This document shows positions 1 to 7,932 of a stretch of 17,919 nt of DNA, in pieces. The notes beneath the pieces are model-generated. The model worked only from the letters and a program-made list of their open reading frames with translations. It did not search any database and was not told the origin of the DNA. Source of the stretch: an uncultured bacterium (lineage in GTDB: Bacteria; Bacillota; Clostridia; Oscillospirales; Ruminococcaceae). How positions within the stretch are numbered: the stretch's first letter is position 1; every line of letters begins with the position of its first letter. The position numbers and the translations under genes were made by a program. The stretch lies in the NCBI GenBank assembly GCA_905214265.1, contig CAJMLQ010000057.1, positions 1 to 17,919 on the forward strand. Direction: 5' to 3'.

Positions 1-159
1 AAGTGGGAAATGCCGTCGGAAGCTCACGCCAATGCCGTCCTCCAGCAGGTCCTCCTCCACGCGCCGCAGATGGACACCCGCTATCTGCCCATGTGGGAGC
101 GATTCTGGAAACAGGACCGCGCCGCCTTTCTGGCCAATCCCCCCTGCCGGAAGTTCTGA
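1..159 (+). CDS. C-terminal fragment of an unrecognised protein
   Basis: The frame is open from the first base of the window and ends with TGA at 157-159, giving the last 52 residues of a protein that starts upstream. The tail ends in NPPCRKF and has an aromatic-rich stretch (MWERFWKQDR). I do not recognise the family. The frame is judged coding because a strong intrinsic terminator begins 8 bases after its stop and codon use resembles the neighbouring genes. A competing open frame from base 32 runs through that terminator and is rejected. No function is proposed. Confidence 0.6.
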   Translation, partial: KWEMPSEAHANAVLQQVLLHAPQMDTRYLPMWERFWKQDRAAFLANPPCRKF

Positions 160-167
160 ACCTGTAG

Positions 168-232
168 CCCCGCGGCTGCGGATAAAAGTATCGAACTGCT
201 TTTGTCTGCAGCCGCGGGGTTTCTGTTGTTTT
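168..232 (+). terminator. Intrinsic terminator of the upstream gene
   Basis: Perfect 12-bp inverted repeat: CCCCGCGGCTGC at 168-179 pairs with GCAGCCGCGGGG at 208-219. The loop is about 28 nt and itself contains an AAAAG/CTTTT pairing. A T-rich tail (TTTCTGTTGTTTT) follows. It separates the leftmost fragment from the catabolic operon. Confidence 0.85.
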
Positions 233-275
233 GAAAGAAATAATCCTTTTTATTGGAAAAAATATCGAAAAGCGC

Positions 276-304
276 TTGACAGATTTCGGCGAGCATGCTA
301 CTAT
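276..304 (+). promoter_or_regulatory. Sigma-A promoter of the catabolic operon
   Basis: A consensus -35 TTGACA (276-281) is followed by a 17-nt spacer and a -10 TACTAT (299-304). The alternative TATATA at 302-307 would need a 20-nt spacer. The predicted start of transcription is near 311, about 57 nt before the first ATG at 368. The next 25 nt carry TAAC/GTTA half-sites that could be an operator. Confidence 0.7.
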
Positions 305-305
305 A

Positions 306-329
306 TAACCAACAAGTTACTTACATAAC
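306..329 (+). promoter_or_regulatory. Candidate TetR operator (alternating TAAC/GTTA boxes)
   Basis: TAAC (306-309), GTTA (316-319) and TAAC (326-329) lie exactly 10 bp apart in alternating orientation, giving two overlapping inverted repeats across the predicted transcription start. A repressor here would block initiation. The TetR-type regulator encoded inside the operon (2517-3140) is the natural candidate; that link is inference. Confidence 0.4.
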
Positions 330-367
330 GGCATACTCGCATTTTGTATAAAAAGGGGAGTTCAACC

Positions 368-1369
368 ATGCAAAAAATTCTTGTAACCATTCCGAAGGGA
401 ATCGTCCGGGACACCTTTATCCCGCCGGAGACCGCCGCCCATCTGGCGGAGCTGGGAGAGGTCTCCTGGAACGAAACGGACCGTCAGCTCATGCCGGAGG
501 AGCTGAGGGACCGGCTGCCCGGCGTGGAGGTGCTGGTCACCGGCTGGGGAACCGCCTCCCTGACGGAGGAGGTCCTCGCTAAAGCAGACGCGCTGAAAAT
601 TGTGGCGCATACCGGCGGAACAGTGGCGGGACTGACCCCATTTTCCGTTTTTGAGCAGGAAATTCGCGTCCTCAGCGGAAACGACATCTACGCAGAATCC
701 GTGGCGGAAAGTGTCATCGCCTACGCGCTCACCGCCCTGCGGGATATTCCAAAATTTCAGGAACAGCTGCTCCGGGACGGTTGGAGCGAGCCGGGCTGGT
801 ACAACGAAGGCCTGCTGGAGCAGCCCGTGGGCCTCATCGGCTTCGGCGCGGTGGCGCGGCACACCGTCAAAATGCTGGCTCCCTTTCACACGCCCATCAA
901 GGTCTGGGCCGACTTCCTGACCCCTGCCGACGAAGCCCAGTGGGGAATTCAGAAGGCCACGGCGGAGGAGGTCTTCACCACCTGCAAGGTCATTTCCCTC
1001 CATACCTCTCTGACCCCGGAGACCTTCCACAGCATCGACCGGCGGCTGCTGGAGATGATCCCAGACGGCGCGGTCTTCATCAACACTGCTCGAGGCAAGA
1101 TCATCGATGAGGCAGCGTTGACGGAGGAGCTGAAAAAGCAGCGATTCAAAGCAGTTCTGGACGTGTATGAGCAGGAGCCGCTTCCCATGGACAGCGGTCT
1201 GCGCGGACTTCCCAATGTGACGTTGATTCCCCATATGGGCGGCCCGACCATCGACCGCCGGAAAGCTGTCACAGAGTGCCTGATTTCCGAGATCCGCCGC
1301 ATTGACGCTGGCGAGGAGCCGCAGCGGTTGGAGATCTCCCGGGAAGCTGCCGCCCGGATGACCCGTTGA
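368..1369 (+). CDS. D-isomer-specific 2-hydroxyacid dehydrogenase family protein
   Basis: A 333-residue NAD(P)-dependent oxidoreductase expected to interconvert a 2-oxo acid and a D-2-hydroxy acid in the cytoplasm. A Rossmann dinucleotide site GLIGFGAVAR lies near residues 155-164. The family's catalytic residues are present: Arg242 in NTARG, Glu270 in YEQEP and His289 in PHMGG. Length is normal for the family. The start is ATG 368, behind AAGGGGAG at 353-360; a TTG at 344 would include that ribosome binding site in the coding sequence. It is the first gene of a five-gene operon and its stop is 14 nt before the next ATG. The substrate cannot be read from sequence; the fold also covers phosphoglycerate, glyoxylate and erythronate-type dehydrogenases. 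Confidence 0.9.
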   Translation: MQKILVTIPKGIVRDTFIPPETAAHLAELGEVSWNETDRQLMPEELRDRLPGVEVLVTGWGTASLTEEVLAKADALKIVAHTGGTVAGLTPFSVFEQEIRVLSGNDIYAESVAESVIAYALTALRDIPKFQEQLLRDGWSEPGWYNEGLLEQPVGLIGFGAVARHTVKMLAPFHTPIKVWADFLTPADEAQWGIQKATAEEVFTTCKVISLHTSLTPETFHSIDRRLLEMIPDGAVFINTARGKIIDEAALTEELKKQRFKAVLDVYEQEPLPMDSGLRGLPNVTLIPHMGGPTIDRRKAVTECLISEIRRIDAGEEPQRLEISREAAARMTR

Positions 1370-1383
1370 AAGGAGCATCCGTG

Positions 1384-2520
1384 ATGAACAGTCTGGAATA
1401 CATGATTCAGGTCCGGCGGCACCTGCACCGCTTCCCGGAGTTGTCCCTTCAGGAGGAAAAAACCGCCGCCTACCTGATGGATCGGCTGCAGGAGCTGGGC
1501 TATGCGCCGGTCTCCATTGCCAACACCGGCGTCTATGCCGATTACACCCTTTCACCGGAAAAGCCCTGGCTTCTCTTCCGCGCGGATATCGACGCCCTGC
1601 CGGTGACAGAGCAAACCGGCCTGCCCTTTGCGTCGGAGAATCCTGGAAAAATGCACGCCTGCGGCCACGACGGCCATGCAGCTATGCTTCTGGGTGCGGC
1701 CAAGGCGTTTCGGGAAGGAGCGCTCTCTACCCGCTATAACCTCCGTTTCGCCTTCCAGCCGGCAGAGGAAATGTATGGCGGTGCGGACCGGATGATTCAG
1801 GCCGGCGTACTGCCGGAGAATCTGGCGGGAGCCTTTGGATTCCATCTCTGGCCCCAGGTACCTTATGGAAGGCTCGGCTGGCGGCAGGGAACGCTGATGG
1901 CCTCCAACGACCGTTTTTCCATTGCCATCCAGGGCCGAGGCGCTCACGCCGCCATGCAGAACAGCGGACGCAACGCCCTTCAGGCCGGTGCGGCGCTGGC
2001 CACGGAGATCAGCCGCCTGGCGACCAGGCTCCTGCCCCCCAACCGCGGGGCGCTGGTGTTCGTGGGGACGCTCAACGCCGGTTCCGGCTACAATATCGTG
2101 GCGGACCGCTGCACCTTGGAGGGAACGGTCCGGACTCTGGCCCCCGGGGATCGGGACACCATTGAGCAGGGTCTTCAGGACCTTGCCGCCGGGATCGCCG
2201 CCATCCACGGCGTGGAGATCCAGGTGGAGTATGTCCGTCAGTATCCGCCCCTCCAGACCAGCCCGGAGGCTGCCGCCGAAATCGGCCGCATCTTCCCGGC
2301 AGAGCTGCTTTGGGAGGTACCGGAGCCTTTCATGACCGGCGAGGACTTTGCCTTTTTCACGGAGAAGGTAAACGGTGGGATGCTCCTGTTGGGTACCGGC
2401 CGGGAGGACTACCCCCATCCCCTTCACAGCGGTTGTTTTACCTTCGACGAGTCCCTCATGGAGTTGGGCGTCCATGCCTACGGAATTCTGGCCAATGGGG
2501 ATTGGAGGAAGACCTCATGA
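1384..2520 (+). CDS. M20 family metallo-amidohydrolase
   Basis: A 378-residue zinc-dependent amidase of the hippurate / N-acyl-amino acid / IAA-amino acid hydrolase group. It should cleave an amide bond to release a carboxylic acid and an amine. The metal-binding signature HACGHDGH is at residues 91-98, the PAEE segment with adjacent glutamates is at 127-129, His154 follows in GFHLW, and the C-terminal GEDFAFF and HSGCF motifs are intact. The middle part is the M20 dimerisation domain. ATG 1384 is chosen because AAAGGAG (1369-1375) sits 8 nt upstream; GTG 1381 is possible. Its stop overlaps the next start (ATGA), so it is translationally coupled to the TetR gene. Such enzymes often act early in catabolism, removing an acyl or amino cap; that role is inferred here. 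Confidence 0.9.
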   Translation: MNSLEYMIQVRRHLHRFPELSLQEEKTAAYLMDRLQELGYAPVSIANTGVYADYTLSPEKPWLLFRADIDALPVTEQTGLPFASENPGKMHACGHDGHAAMLLGAAKAFREGALSTRYNLRFAFQPAEEMYGGADRMIQAGVLPENLAGAFGFHLWPQVPYGRLGWRQGTLMASNDRFSIAIQGRGAHAAMQNSGRNALQAGAALATEISRLATRLLPPNRGALVFVGTLNAGSGYNIVADRCTLEGTVRTLAPGDRDTIEQGLQDLAAGIAAIHGVEIQVEYVRQYPPLQTSPEAAAEIGRIFPAELLWEVPEPFMTGEDFAFFTEKVNGGMLLLGTGREDYPHPLHSGCFTFDESLMELGVHAYGILANGDWRKTS

Positions 2521-3140
2521 CGGCCCGGCGGGAACGGAACTCCGAAAGATCCCGGCAGGACATCCTTCGGGCGGCGGAGCAGCACTTCGCTGAAAAGGGC
2601 TTTTACGGCGCACGGGTGGACGAGATCGCTGCCACCGCCGTCATCAACAAGCGGATGATCTACGAATATTTCGGCAGCAAGGAGATGCTCTATAAGCAGG
2701 TCCTTTTTGAGGTATACAAGCGCCTGGAGGCGGCGGAGCGGGAGCTGATTGAGCATCAGCTTTCCGGGGTCGCGCTGATCCGCAGTGTCATTTCCATGTA
2801 CTTTGACTTTCTGCGGGACAATGACAGCTTTGTCAGCATCCTGATGTGGGAAAACCTCAACCAGGCCCGCTGCCTCAATGAAATGCCTGGCGGCGATGTG
2901 GAGCGGCCGACCATCCGCTTCTTCATGGATGAGATCCGCCGCGGCAAGGAAACGGGAGTTTTCCGAGAGGAGCTGGACGAAGAGCAGGTTGTCATCTCGC
3001 TGATCACTGTCTGCTTCGCCAATTTTTCCAACCGCTATACCCTTTCCAAGCTGTTCAGCCGTCCGCTGAACAGCCCGGAGATGATCGAAAAGCGCAAGCG
3101 CCACACCATTGACTTGATGCTGACTTACATCTGCTGTTAA
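2517..3140 (+). CDS. TetR/AcrR family transcriptional regulator
   Basis: A 207-residue one-component regulator. The N-terminal TetR helix-turn-helix spans about residues 13-62 and shows the usual pattern, ending in a recognition helix and the segment YEYFGSKEMLY. The rest is a helical ligand-binding domain with no clear subfamily marker. The start ATG 2517 overlaps the upstream stop by 4 nt (ATGA), with GGAGGA just before it. Its place in the middle of the operon suggests autoregulation, with a pathway substrate or intermediate as inducer. The TAAC/GTTA boxes at 306-329, at the operon promoter, are the best operator candidate. Both ligand and operator are inferred. Confidence 0.9.
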   Translation: MTARRERNSERSRQDILRAAEQHFAEKGFYGARVDEIAATAVINKRMIYEYFGSKEMLYKQVLFEVYKRLEAAERELIEHQLSGVALIRSVISMYFDFLRDNDSFVSILMWENLNQARCLNEMPGGDVERPTIRFFMDEIRRGKETGVFREELDEEQVVISLITVCFANFSNRYTLSKLFSRPLNSPEMIEKRKRHTIDLMLTYICC

Positions 3141-3160
3141 TTGACAAAAAGGAGCTTTTT

Positions 3161-4183
3161 ATGATGAACTGGACTGAAGAACGCCTGGACGCCCTTCTCA
3201 CCACCCCTTCCGCGGAGATGATCGAGGACGTCAAACAAATCAAAGGGGATATCATGATCCTCGGCGCCGGAGGAAAGATGGGCCCGACCCTGGCAACTCT
3301 GGCGAAAAACGCCGTTCGCGCCGCAGAAATCGACAAACGGGTCATTGCGGTCTCCCGCTTTTCCGATCCCTTCGCCGCCAAGCTGTTAAACGACAACGAC
3401 GTGGAGACCATCAGCGTCGACCTCATGGCCGAAGGCGCTATGGAAAAGCTTCCCGATGTGGAAAACATCATCTACATGGCCGGACGGAAATTCGGCACCG
3501 GCGATGACGCAAGTCCCACCTGGGCCATGAATACCTCCCTGCCCACCCTGGTCACCCGGCGGTTCAAGGGGGCAAATTTCGTGGTGTTTTCCACCGGAAA
3601 TGTCTATCCCATGGTGCCCATCTGCTCCGGCGGCTGCACCGAGGACGTCGCCCCCGCCCCCATCGGCGAGTACGCCATGAGTTCTCTGGGGCGGGAACGG
3701 GTCTTTGAGTATGGCGTCCGGGAATACGGCAGCAAGGCCCTGATCTACCGGTTGAACTATGCGGTGGACCTCCGCTATGGTGTGCTTTACGACTTGGCGG
3801 CGCAGATTCTCCGCGGCGACGCCATCAATCTGGCCACCCCGTCCTTTAACTGCGTCTGGCAGGGCTACGCCAATGAAGTCGCCGTCCGGTCGCTGCTCTG
3901 CGCGGACAGTCCTGTGGCCCATCTGAACGTCACCGGGCCGGAGACCGTCTCGGTCCGCTATGCCGCCGAAATGCTTGGCAAGTACCTGGGCAAGGCCCCA
4001 ATTTTCACCGGCGTAGAAAGCGATAAGGCCTTCCTGAACAATGCTTCCCGCTGCATGGAGCGGTTCGGATATCCCTCCGTGGGCCTCAGCGAGCTGATCC
4101 GCTGGCAGGCGGAATGGCTCCTCAGCGGTGGACGCATCCTGAATAAGCCTACCCATTTCGAAGAGCGCGCCGGCAAGTTTTAA
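3161..4183 (+). CDS. NAD-dependent epimerase/dehydratase family protein (atypical active site)
   Basis: A 340-residue extended short-chain dehydrogenase-like protein. An N-terminal region of about 28 residues precedes the Rossmann strand IMILGAGGKMG (31-41), which carries the GxxGxxG cofactor site. FSTGNVYP (143-150) matches the Ser/Thr of the active site, and Tyr171 aligns with the catalytic Tyr. However, the residue four places later, normally Lys in YxxxK, is Ser175 (YAMSS). Either chemistry or cofactor handling may therefore differ. AAAAAGGAG ends 6 nt before ATG 3161; ATG 3164 is also possible. It lies 20 nt after the TetR gene and 29 nt before the DapA-like gene. A dehydrogenase, epimerase or dehydratase step on the pathway intermediate is likely; the substrate is unknown. 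Confidence 0.8.
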   Translation: MMNWTEERLDALLTTPSAEMIEDVKQIKGDIMILGAGGKMGPTLATLAKNAVRAAEIDKRVIAVSRFSDPFAAKLLNDNDVETISVDLMAEGAMEKLPDVENIIYMAGRKFGTGDDASPTWAMNTSLPTLVTRRFKGANFVVFSTGNVYPMVPICSGGCTEDVAPAPIGEYAMSSLGRERVFEYGVREYGSKALIYRLNYAVDLRYGVLYDLAAQILRGDAINLATPSFNCVWQGYANEVAVRSLLCADSPVAHLNVTGPETVSVRYAAEMLGKYLGKAPIFTGVESDKAFLNNASRCMERFGYPSVGLSELIRWQAEWLLSGGRILNKPTHFEERAGKF

Positions 4184-4212
4184 TCCGATTTTCATAGAAA
4201 GAAGGTCCCTTT

Positions 4213-5265
4213 ATGAGAAAAGAAGCAGAAGCCCTGCTTTACGCAGGTACGGTGATCCCTGCCACTCCCCTTTGTCTGGATAAAAACCGCCAATTCAATG
4301 AAACGGCTCAGCGCCGCTTGATCCGTTACTACCTGAAAGCCGGAGTCGGTGGCCTTGCCGTCGCCGTTCATACTACCCAGTTTGAGATCCGCGATCCAGA
4401 GGTGAACCTTTTTGAGCCGGTCCTCCGTGTTGCCTATGAGGAGGCCAAGGCGTTCGAAGCGGCTACCGGCAAGACCATTATCCTGGTGGCTGGCGTCTGC
4501 GGCCCCATCAAGCAGGCGATCCGGGAGGCGGAACTGGCGGCTTCCATCGGTTATGACGCGGCACTTTTAAGCCCCGGTGGCCTGGGTGCTTATGACGAGG
4601 ACTACCTGGTGGAGCGCACCGCGGCTGTGGCCAAGATCCTCCCCGTCGTCGGCTTTTACCTCCAGCCCTCTGTGGGTGGCCGGGTCTTCACCTACCGTTA
4701 TTGGGAGCGGGTCTGCGAGACCGACAATGTCGTCGCTATCAAGACCGCAGGTTTTGACCGCTACCTGACCCTGGACGTGGTCCGCGCCGTGACCTTCTCC
4801 AGCCGGAAGGACAAGATCGCCCTTTACACCGGCAACGATGACAACATCATCAACGACTTAATTACCCCCTTCTCCTTCCAGAAGGACGGAAAAACCTATG
4901 AGAACCGTTTCGTCGGCGGTCTGTTGGGCCACTGGGCGGTCTGGACCAGCACGGTAGTTAAGATTTTTGAGGAATTGAAGCAGGCGGTTCAGGAGGAAGC
5001 TCTGGATACGACCTGGCTGACCCTGGCGGCTCAGATTACCGACGCCAATAGCGCCTTCTTCGATACGGCCAATGATTTCAAGGGTTGCATCGCCGGCGTC
5101 CACGAAGTTCTGCGGCGGCAGGGCCTCATGGAGGGCATCTGGTGTCTGAATCCGGAGGAAACCCTGTCCCCCGGACAGAGCGAGGAAATTGACCGGGTGT
5201 GGGCCATGTATCCCCACCTCAACGACGACGCTTTTGTCAAGGAATTCCTTGCGGAAGAAAAATAA
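4213..5265 (+). CDS. DapA/NanA (dihydrodipicolinate synthase) family lyase
   Basis: A 350-residue class I (Schiff-base) TIM-barrel enzyme that should condense or cleave a pyruvate-containing compound. The Schiff-base lysine is Lys177 in VVAIKTA, the conserved Tyr is Tyr149 in GFYLQP, and the Thr pair of the family is at 54-55 (VHTTQ). It is longer than typical DapA (about 290 residues), with extra sequence at the C terminus. Together with the catabolic context this argues for an aldolase, hydratase-aldolase or dehydratase role rather than lysine synthesis. It is the last gene of the operon: a strong terminator starts 17 nt after the stop. The AAGAAGG ribosome binding site precedes ATG 4213. 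The true substrate is not determined. Confidence 0.85.
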   Translation: MRKEAEALLYAGTVIPATPLCLDKNRQFNETAQRRLIRYYLKAGVGGLAVAVHTTQFEIRDPEVNLFEPVLRVAYEEAKAFEAATGKTIILVAGVCGPIKQAIREAELAASIGYDAALLSPGGLGAYDEDYLVERTAAVAKILPVVGFYLQPSVGGRVFTYRYWERVCETDNVVAIKTAGFDRYLTLDVVRAVTFSSRKDKIALYTGNDDNIINDLITPFSFQKDGKTYENRFVGGLLGHWAVWTSTVVKIFEELKQAVQEEALDTTWLTLAAQITDANSAFFDTANDFKGCIAGVHEVLRRQGLMEGIWCLNPEETLSPGQSEEIDRVWAMYPHLNDDAFVKEFLAEEK

Positions 5266-5281
5266 GGCGAAATTCCAAACT

Positions 5282-5339
5282 AGCGGGCCGGAACGTTCTG
5301 CAAAGACGTTCCGGCTCGCTGGTTTCTGTATTCTGCTTT
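5282..5339 (+). terminator. Intrinsic terminator of the catabolic operon
   Basis: A 15-bp stem pairs AGCGGGCCGGAACGT (5282-5296) with ACGTTCCGGCTCGCT (5306-5320), with one G-U wobble and a 9-nt loop. The T-rich tail is GGTTTCTGTATTCTGCTTT. It lies between convergent units and may also stop minus-strand transcripts from the surface module, though the minus-side T tract is weak. Confidence 0.85.
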
Positions 5340-5380
5340 AGATCCTGGCCGGGCCGTGTAAAGGGACTTTCCCTCCTGGA

Positions 5381-7219
5381 TTAATTGCCCGGGAGGCCTT
5401 TTCCGCCGCGTCCGCCGCCCATGCCGCCGAAGGAGCCTCCTCCATAAATTAAGCTGGTCATGGTTACCTCCGTGGAGGTACCGCCCGTCACCAAGGTATA
5501 GGTGGCATTTTGCGTAAGCTCCGGGCAGCTGATGAGAATGCTGGAATATGCCCTTTCGGTTTTCCAAGAAACCAGTTCCTTGCCGCTGGCATCTGTCAGG
5601 GTAATCGTGTCCCCGGCCGCGCCGTTTGCAGTTGTGACGAGCATTGCGCCCTGTGTGGAGGAAGTGCTGAAGTTCTGTGCCATACCGGATGATCCCGCCG
5701 CAGCAAAGATACCGCCTGTGATCACTGCCTCACCGTTGCAGTCCAGAGATCCATCACCAGCGCTGGTCGGACCGGAGACATAAGTAGCGCCTCCGCTGAT
5801 CGTAATGGTACCGTTGGAATCCACGCCGTCACCTGAGGCGTTTATATAAGTGAAGCCGCCTGAAATTGTAATATAGCAGTCTGCATTTGCCGAAAACAAA
5901 TCTCCGCGCTGGCCAAATCCGCTGCCGTCCATGCCGCCTGCTGCATTCAGACCATCATCGCTTGCAGTGAGTGTAATCTCACCGCCAGTGATGTCGATGC
6001 TCTGCCCTTCAATCCCTTCATAGCTTTGCAGGATCTCGATGGTACCGCCCGCGATTGTTACAGCGGCATCGGCGTGGATGCCGTCGTCGCCGGTTTTGAA
6101 CTGGCAGCTGCCGCCCGAAAAGGTGACATTGCCGTTGGAATGCAGAGCGTCGTCCGCAGAATCAATCGTAAATGTGCCGCCATTAAGAGATAAATCCCCG
6201 CCTGCCTTGATACCCTTGGTGCTGACGGTGGAATCCGTTTCCGCATCCGTTCGGACAGTGGTCCCAGGTCTCTGACGTTCAAAGGTCTGCCCGGAGGATT
6301 TCACCGCGGCCTCACTGCTGCCGCCTCCCGCTTGGATGATGAAGGTGCCGCCTTCAATCTGCTGCTGCGTCGCGCTGCTGATGCCGTCACCTTCCGCCGT
6401 GATCTGAAAGGTCCCGTTTGCAATATACACAAATCCCAGGGAAGTGTCGTCGGCGTTTTCGGCATGGATGCCGTCCTTTCCCGCCGTGATCGTATAGCTG
6501 CCGTTCGCAATACGCACGCTGTCCTTTCCGGAAAGGCCGTGGCTCTCCGCCGTGATTTGGAAAGTACCGCTGGTCAGCACCAGATCATCTTTGGAAACGA
6601 TGCCATGTCCGGCTGCGGCCTGAATGGTCAGGCTACCTGCGCCGTTCAGCGTCAAATCTGCCTTGGAAAAGATGACGGCGTCAATGTTGTTTTCGTCGAT
6701 AGCCGTATAGGAGCCGCCGTTGGAAAGGACGTTTTGCGAATCTGCGGCGGTCGTGAGGAAGACCTTATCCGCTTCCCGCACATAAATGGCAGCGGAACTG
6801 GCGCTTGAAATTTGCGTGCCGCCTAAGACAAGCTGTACCTTATCGGTATCCGCCGCATCGACGATGATCATTCCGTCTTCCAGGACGCCGTACAGAAGGT
6901 AGGTCCCTTCATCACGGATGGTGATGGTGCTCCCGGAAATCGTCACCGCACTGGATTCGCAGGAGGCGCTGTCCCCGTTTAGTTGGATAATTGCACTGGT
7001 ACTTTCATCATACCCGATCTCCATATCCCGGTCCGTAAACATATCCGATGGATCCGCAGTGCTTTCTGCCGGGCTTCCGGTCGAACTTTCAGCCGAGCTT
7101 TCAGCCGGGGCGGAGGAGGTTTCAGCACTGGAGAAGACCGGATTCTGGAACGTATTGCCCCCGCATCCGGTCAGTAGCATGGCGCATGCGAGCAAGCAGG
7201 ATAACACCTTGATTATCAT
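5381..7219 (-). CDS. Secreted lipoprotein, Cthe_2159-like carbohydrate-binding beta-helix protein
   Basis: A 612-residue exported protein. Residues 1-19 are a lipoprotein signal ending in LLTGC, so Cys19 would be lipidated and anchored in the outer face of the membrane. A Ser/Ala/Glu/Pro-rich linker with repeated PAESS-type units follows (about 30-60). The rest is a right-handed beta-helix of rungs such as GxFxIxAxxDGIxA, with recurring acidic DGI/DGV/DDG turns. The tail is Gly-rich (GGGSFGGMGGGRGG). This matches the Cthe_2159 carbohydrate-binding family (PF14262), whose characterised member binds acidic polysaccharide with calcium. ATG 7219 is chosen because AAAGGAG precedes it; a TTG at 7240 would sit upstream of that site. 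It is the last gene of the VTC/DUF4956 operon, 17 nt after DUF4956. Its ligand here is unknown. Confidence 0.85.
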   Translation of the reverse strand: MIIKVLSCLLACAMLLTGCGGNTFQNPVFSSAETSSAPAESSAESSTGSPAESTADPSDMFTDRDMEIGYDESTSAIIQLNGDSASCESSAVTISGSTITIRDEGTYLLYGVLEDGMIIVDAADTDKVQLVLGGTQISSASSAAIYVREADKVFLTTAADSQNVLSNGGSYTAIDENNIDAVIFSKADLTLNGAGSLTIQAAAGHGIVSKDDLVLTSGTFQITAESHGLSGKDSVRIANGSYTITAGKDGIHAENADDTSLGFVYIANGTFQITAEGDGISSATQQQIEGGTFIIQAGGGSSEAAVKSSGQTFERQRPGTTVRTDAETDSTVSTKGIKAGGDLSLNGGTFTIDSADDALHSNGNVTFSGGSCQFKTGDDGIHADAAVTIAGGTIEILQSYEGIEGQSIDITGGEITLTASDDGLNAAGGMDGSGFGQRGDLFSANADCYITISGGFTYINASGDGVDSNGTITISGGATYVSGPTSAGDGSLDCNGEAVITGGIFAAAGSSGMAQNFSTSSTQGAMLVTTANGAAGDTITLTDASGKELVSWKTERAYSSILISCPELTQNATYTLVTGGTSTEVTMTSLIYGGGSFGGMGGGRGGKGLPGN

Positions 7220-7236
7220 AACGCATTCACTCCTTT

Positions 7237-7932
7237 TCAAAGGGTCCCAATCACAGTTTCCTGCTGGGAAATCGTGATTTCAAGATTTCCGTTGCGGCAG
7301 CGGAGCTTGTCGATCAGCTCCTTTTCCCGTCCTACGTCTTTGAAAGTCAAATTGTAGGTCAAACGGAACAGGCTGCCCATGTTAGTGGTCTTGACCTGTA
7401 TCAGTTCGTATTCAGCCGCGTACTCTTTCAGCAGGCTGTCAAACACGTCACTGTAATTCAGATCCTCCGGGATGGTGATGTGCAGGGTTTTATATAAGGA
7501 CATCTTTTTCCCGCTTCCAAAATCAAAATGATTATACAGTAGACCGGCACCTCCAAGAACAACTGCGATCAGCAGGGCATAGGCCAGATATCCCATACCT
7601 ACGACCAAACCGGTGCCCATCGCGAGAAAGATTGCGCCAATCTCCTTTGCCGTTCCAGGAATGGAGCGAAAGCGGACCAAGCTGAAAGCACCCGCAACGG
7701 CAACGCCGGCTCCAACATTTCCATTCACCATCATGATCACGACGCACACAATCGCCGGAAGGAGCGCCAGCGTCGCCACAAAACTCTTGGTGTAGCGGAT
7801 TTTGTACATATACATAGCCGCCAGAATCAACCCGATCACCAAAGCGCAGACCAGGCAAAGCAGAAAATCCGAAATTCCAATCACTGTAGTCATATCCGTG
7901 TCAAAAATTCCACGAAACAAATTGTCAAGCAT
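7237..7932 (-). CDS. DUF4956 domain-containing membrane protein
   Basis: A 231-residue inner-membrane protein. Hydrophobic segments lie near residues 20-42, 52-69, 97-115 and 117-134, with a conserved Gly-rich segment between them ending in GAFSLVRFRS and IPGTAKEIGA (about 81-100), the hallmark of DUF4956. The last 90 or so residues are soluble and probably cytoplasmic. The start is ATG 7932 behind GGAGGG; a longer reading from 8016 would begin inside the upstream gene. Its start overlaps the end of the VTC gene by 8 nt, so the two are translationally coupled. DUF4956 proteins are commonly encoded beside VTC-domain polymerases in Firmicutes. A role in export or membrane placement of the polymer is plausible but unproven. 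Confidence 0.85.
   Translation of the reverse strand: MLDNLFRGIFDTDMTTVIGISDFLLCLVCALVIGLILAAMYMYKIRYTKSFVATLALLPAIVCVVIMMVNGNVGAGVAVAGAFSLVRFRSIPGTAKEIGAIFLAMGTGLVVGMGYLAYALLIAVVLGGAGLLYNHFDFGSGKKMSLYKTLHITIPEDLNYSDVFDSLLKEYAAEYELIQVKTTNMGSLFRLTYNLTFKDVGREKELIDKLRCRNGNLEITISQQETVIGTL

Noticed and set aside
32..328. Plus-strand frame of 98 codons near the left edge
   Set aside because: It runs through the terminator at 168-232 and the promoter at 276-304; frame 1 ending at 159 is the better reading.
3141..3146. TTGACA between the TetR and epimerase-like genes
   Set aside because: No -10 box lies at a usable distance and the spot overlaps the ribosome binding site; an internal promoter is not supported.
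5362..5374. AGGGA/TCCCT hairpin as terminator of the minus-strand lipoprotein gene
   Set aside because: A 5-bp stem with a poor T tract is too weak; the larger hairpin at 5282-5320 is a likelier stop for both directions.
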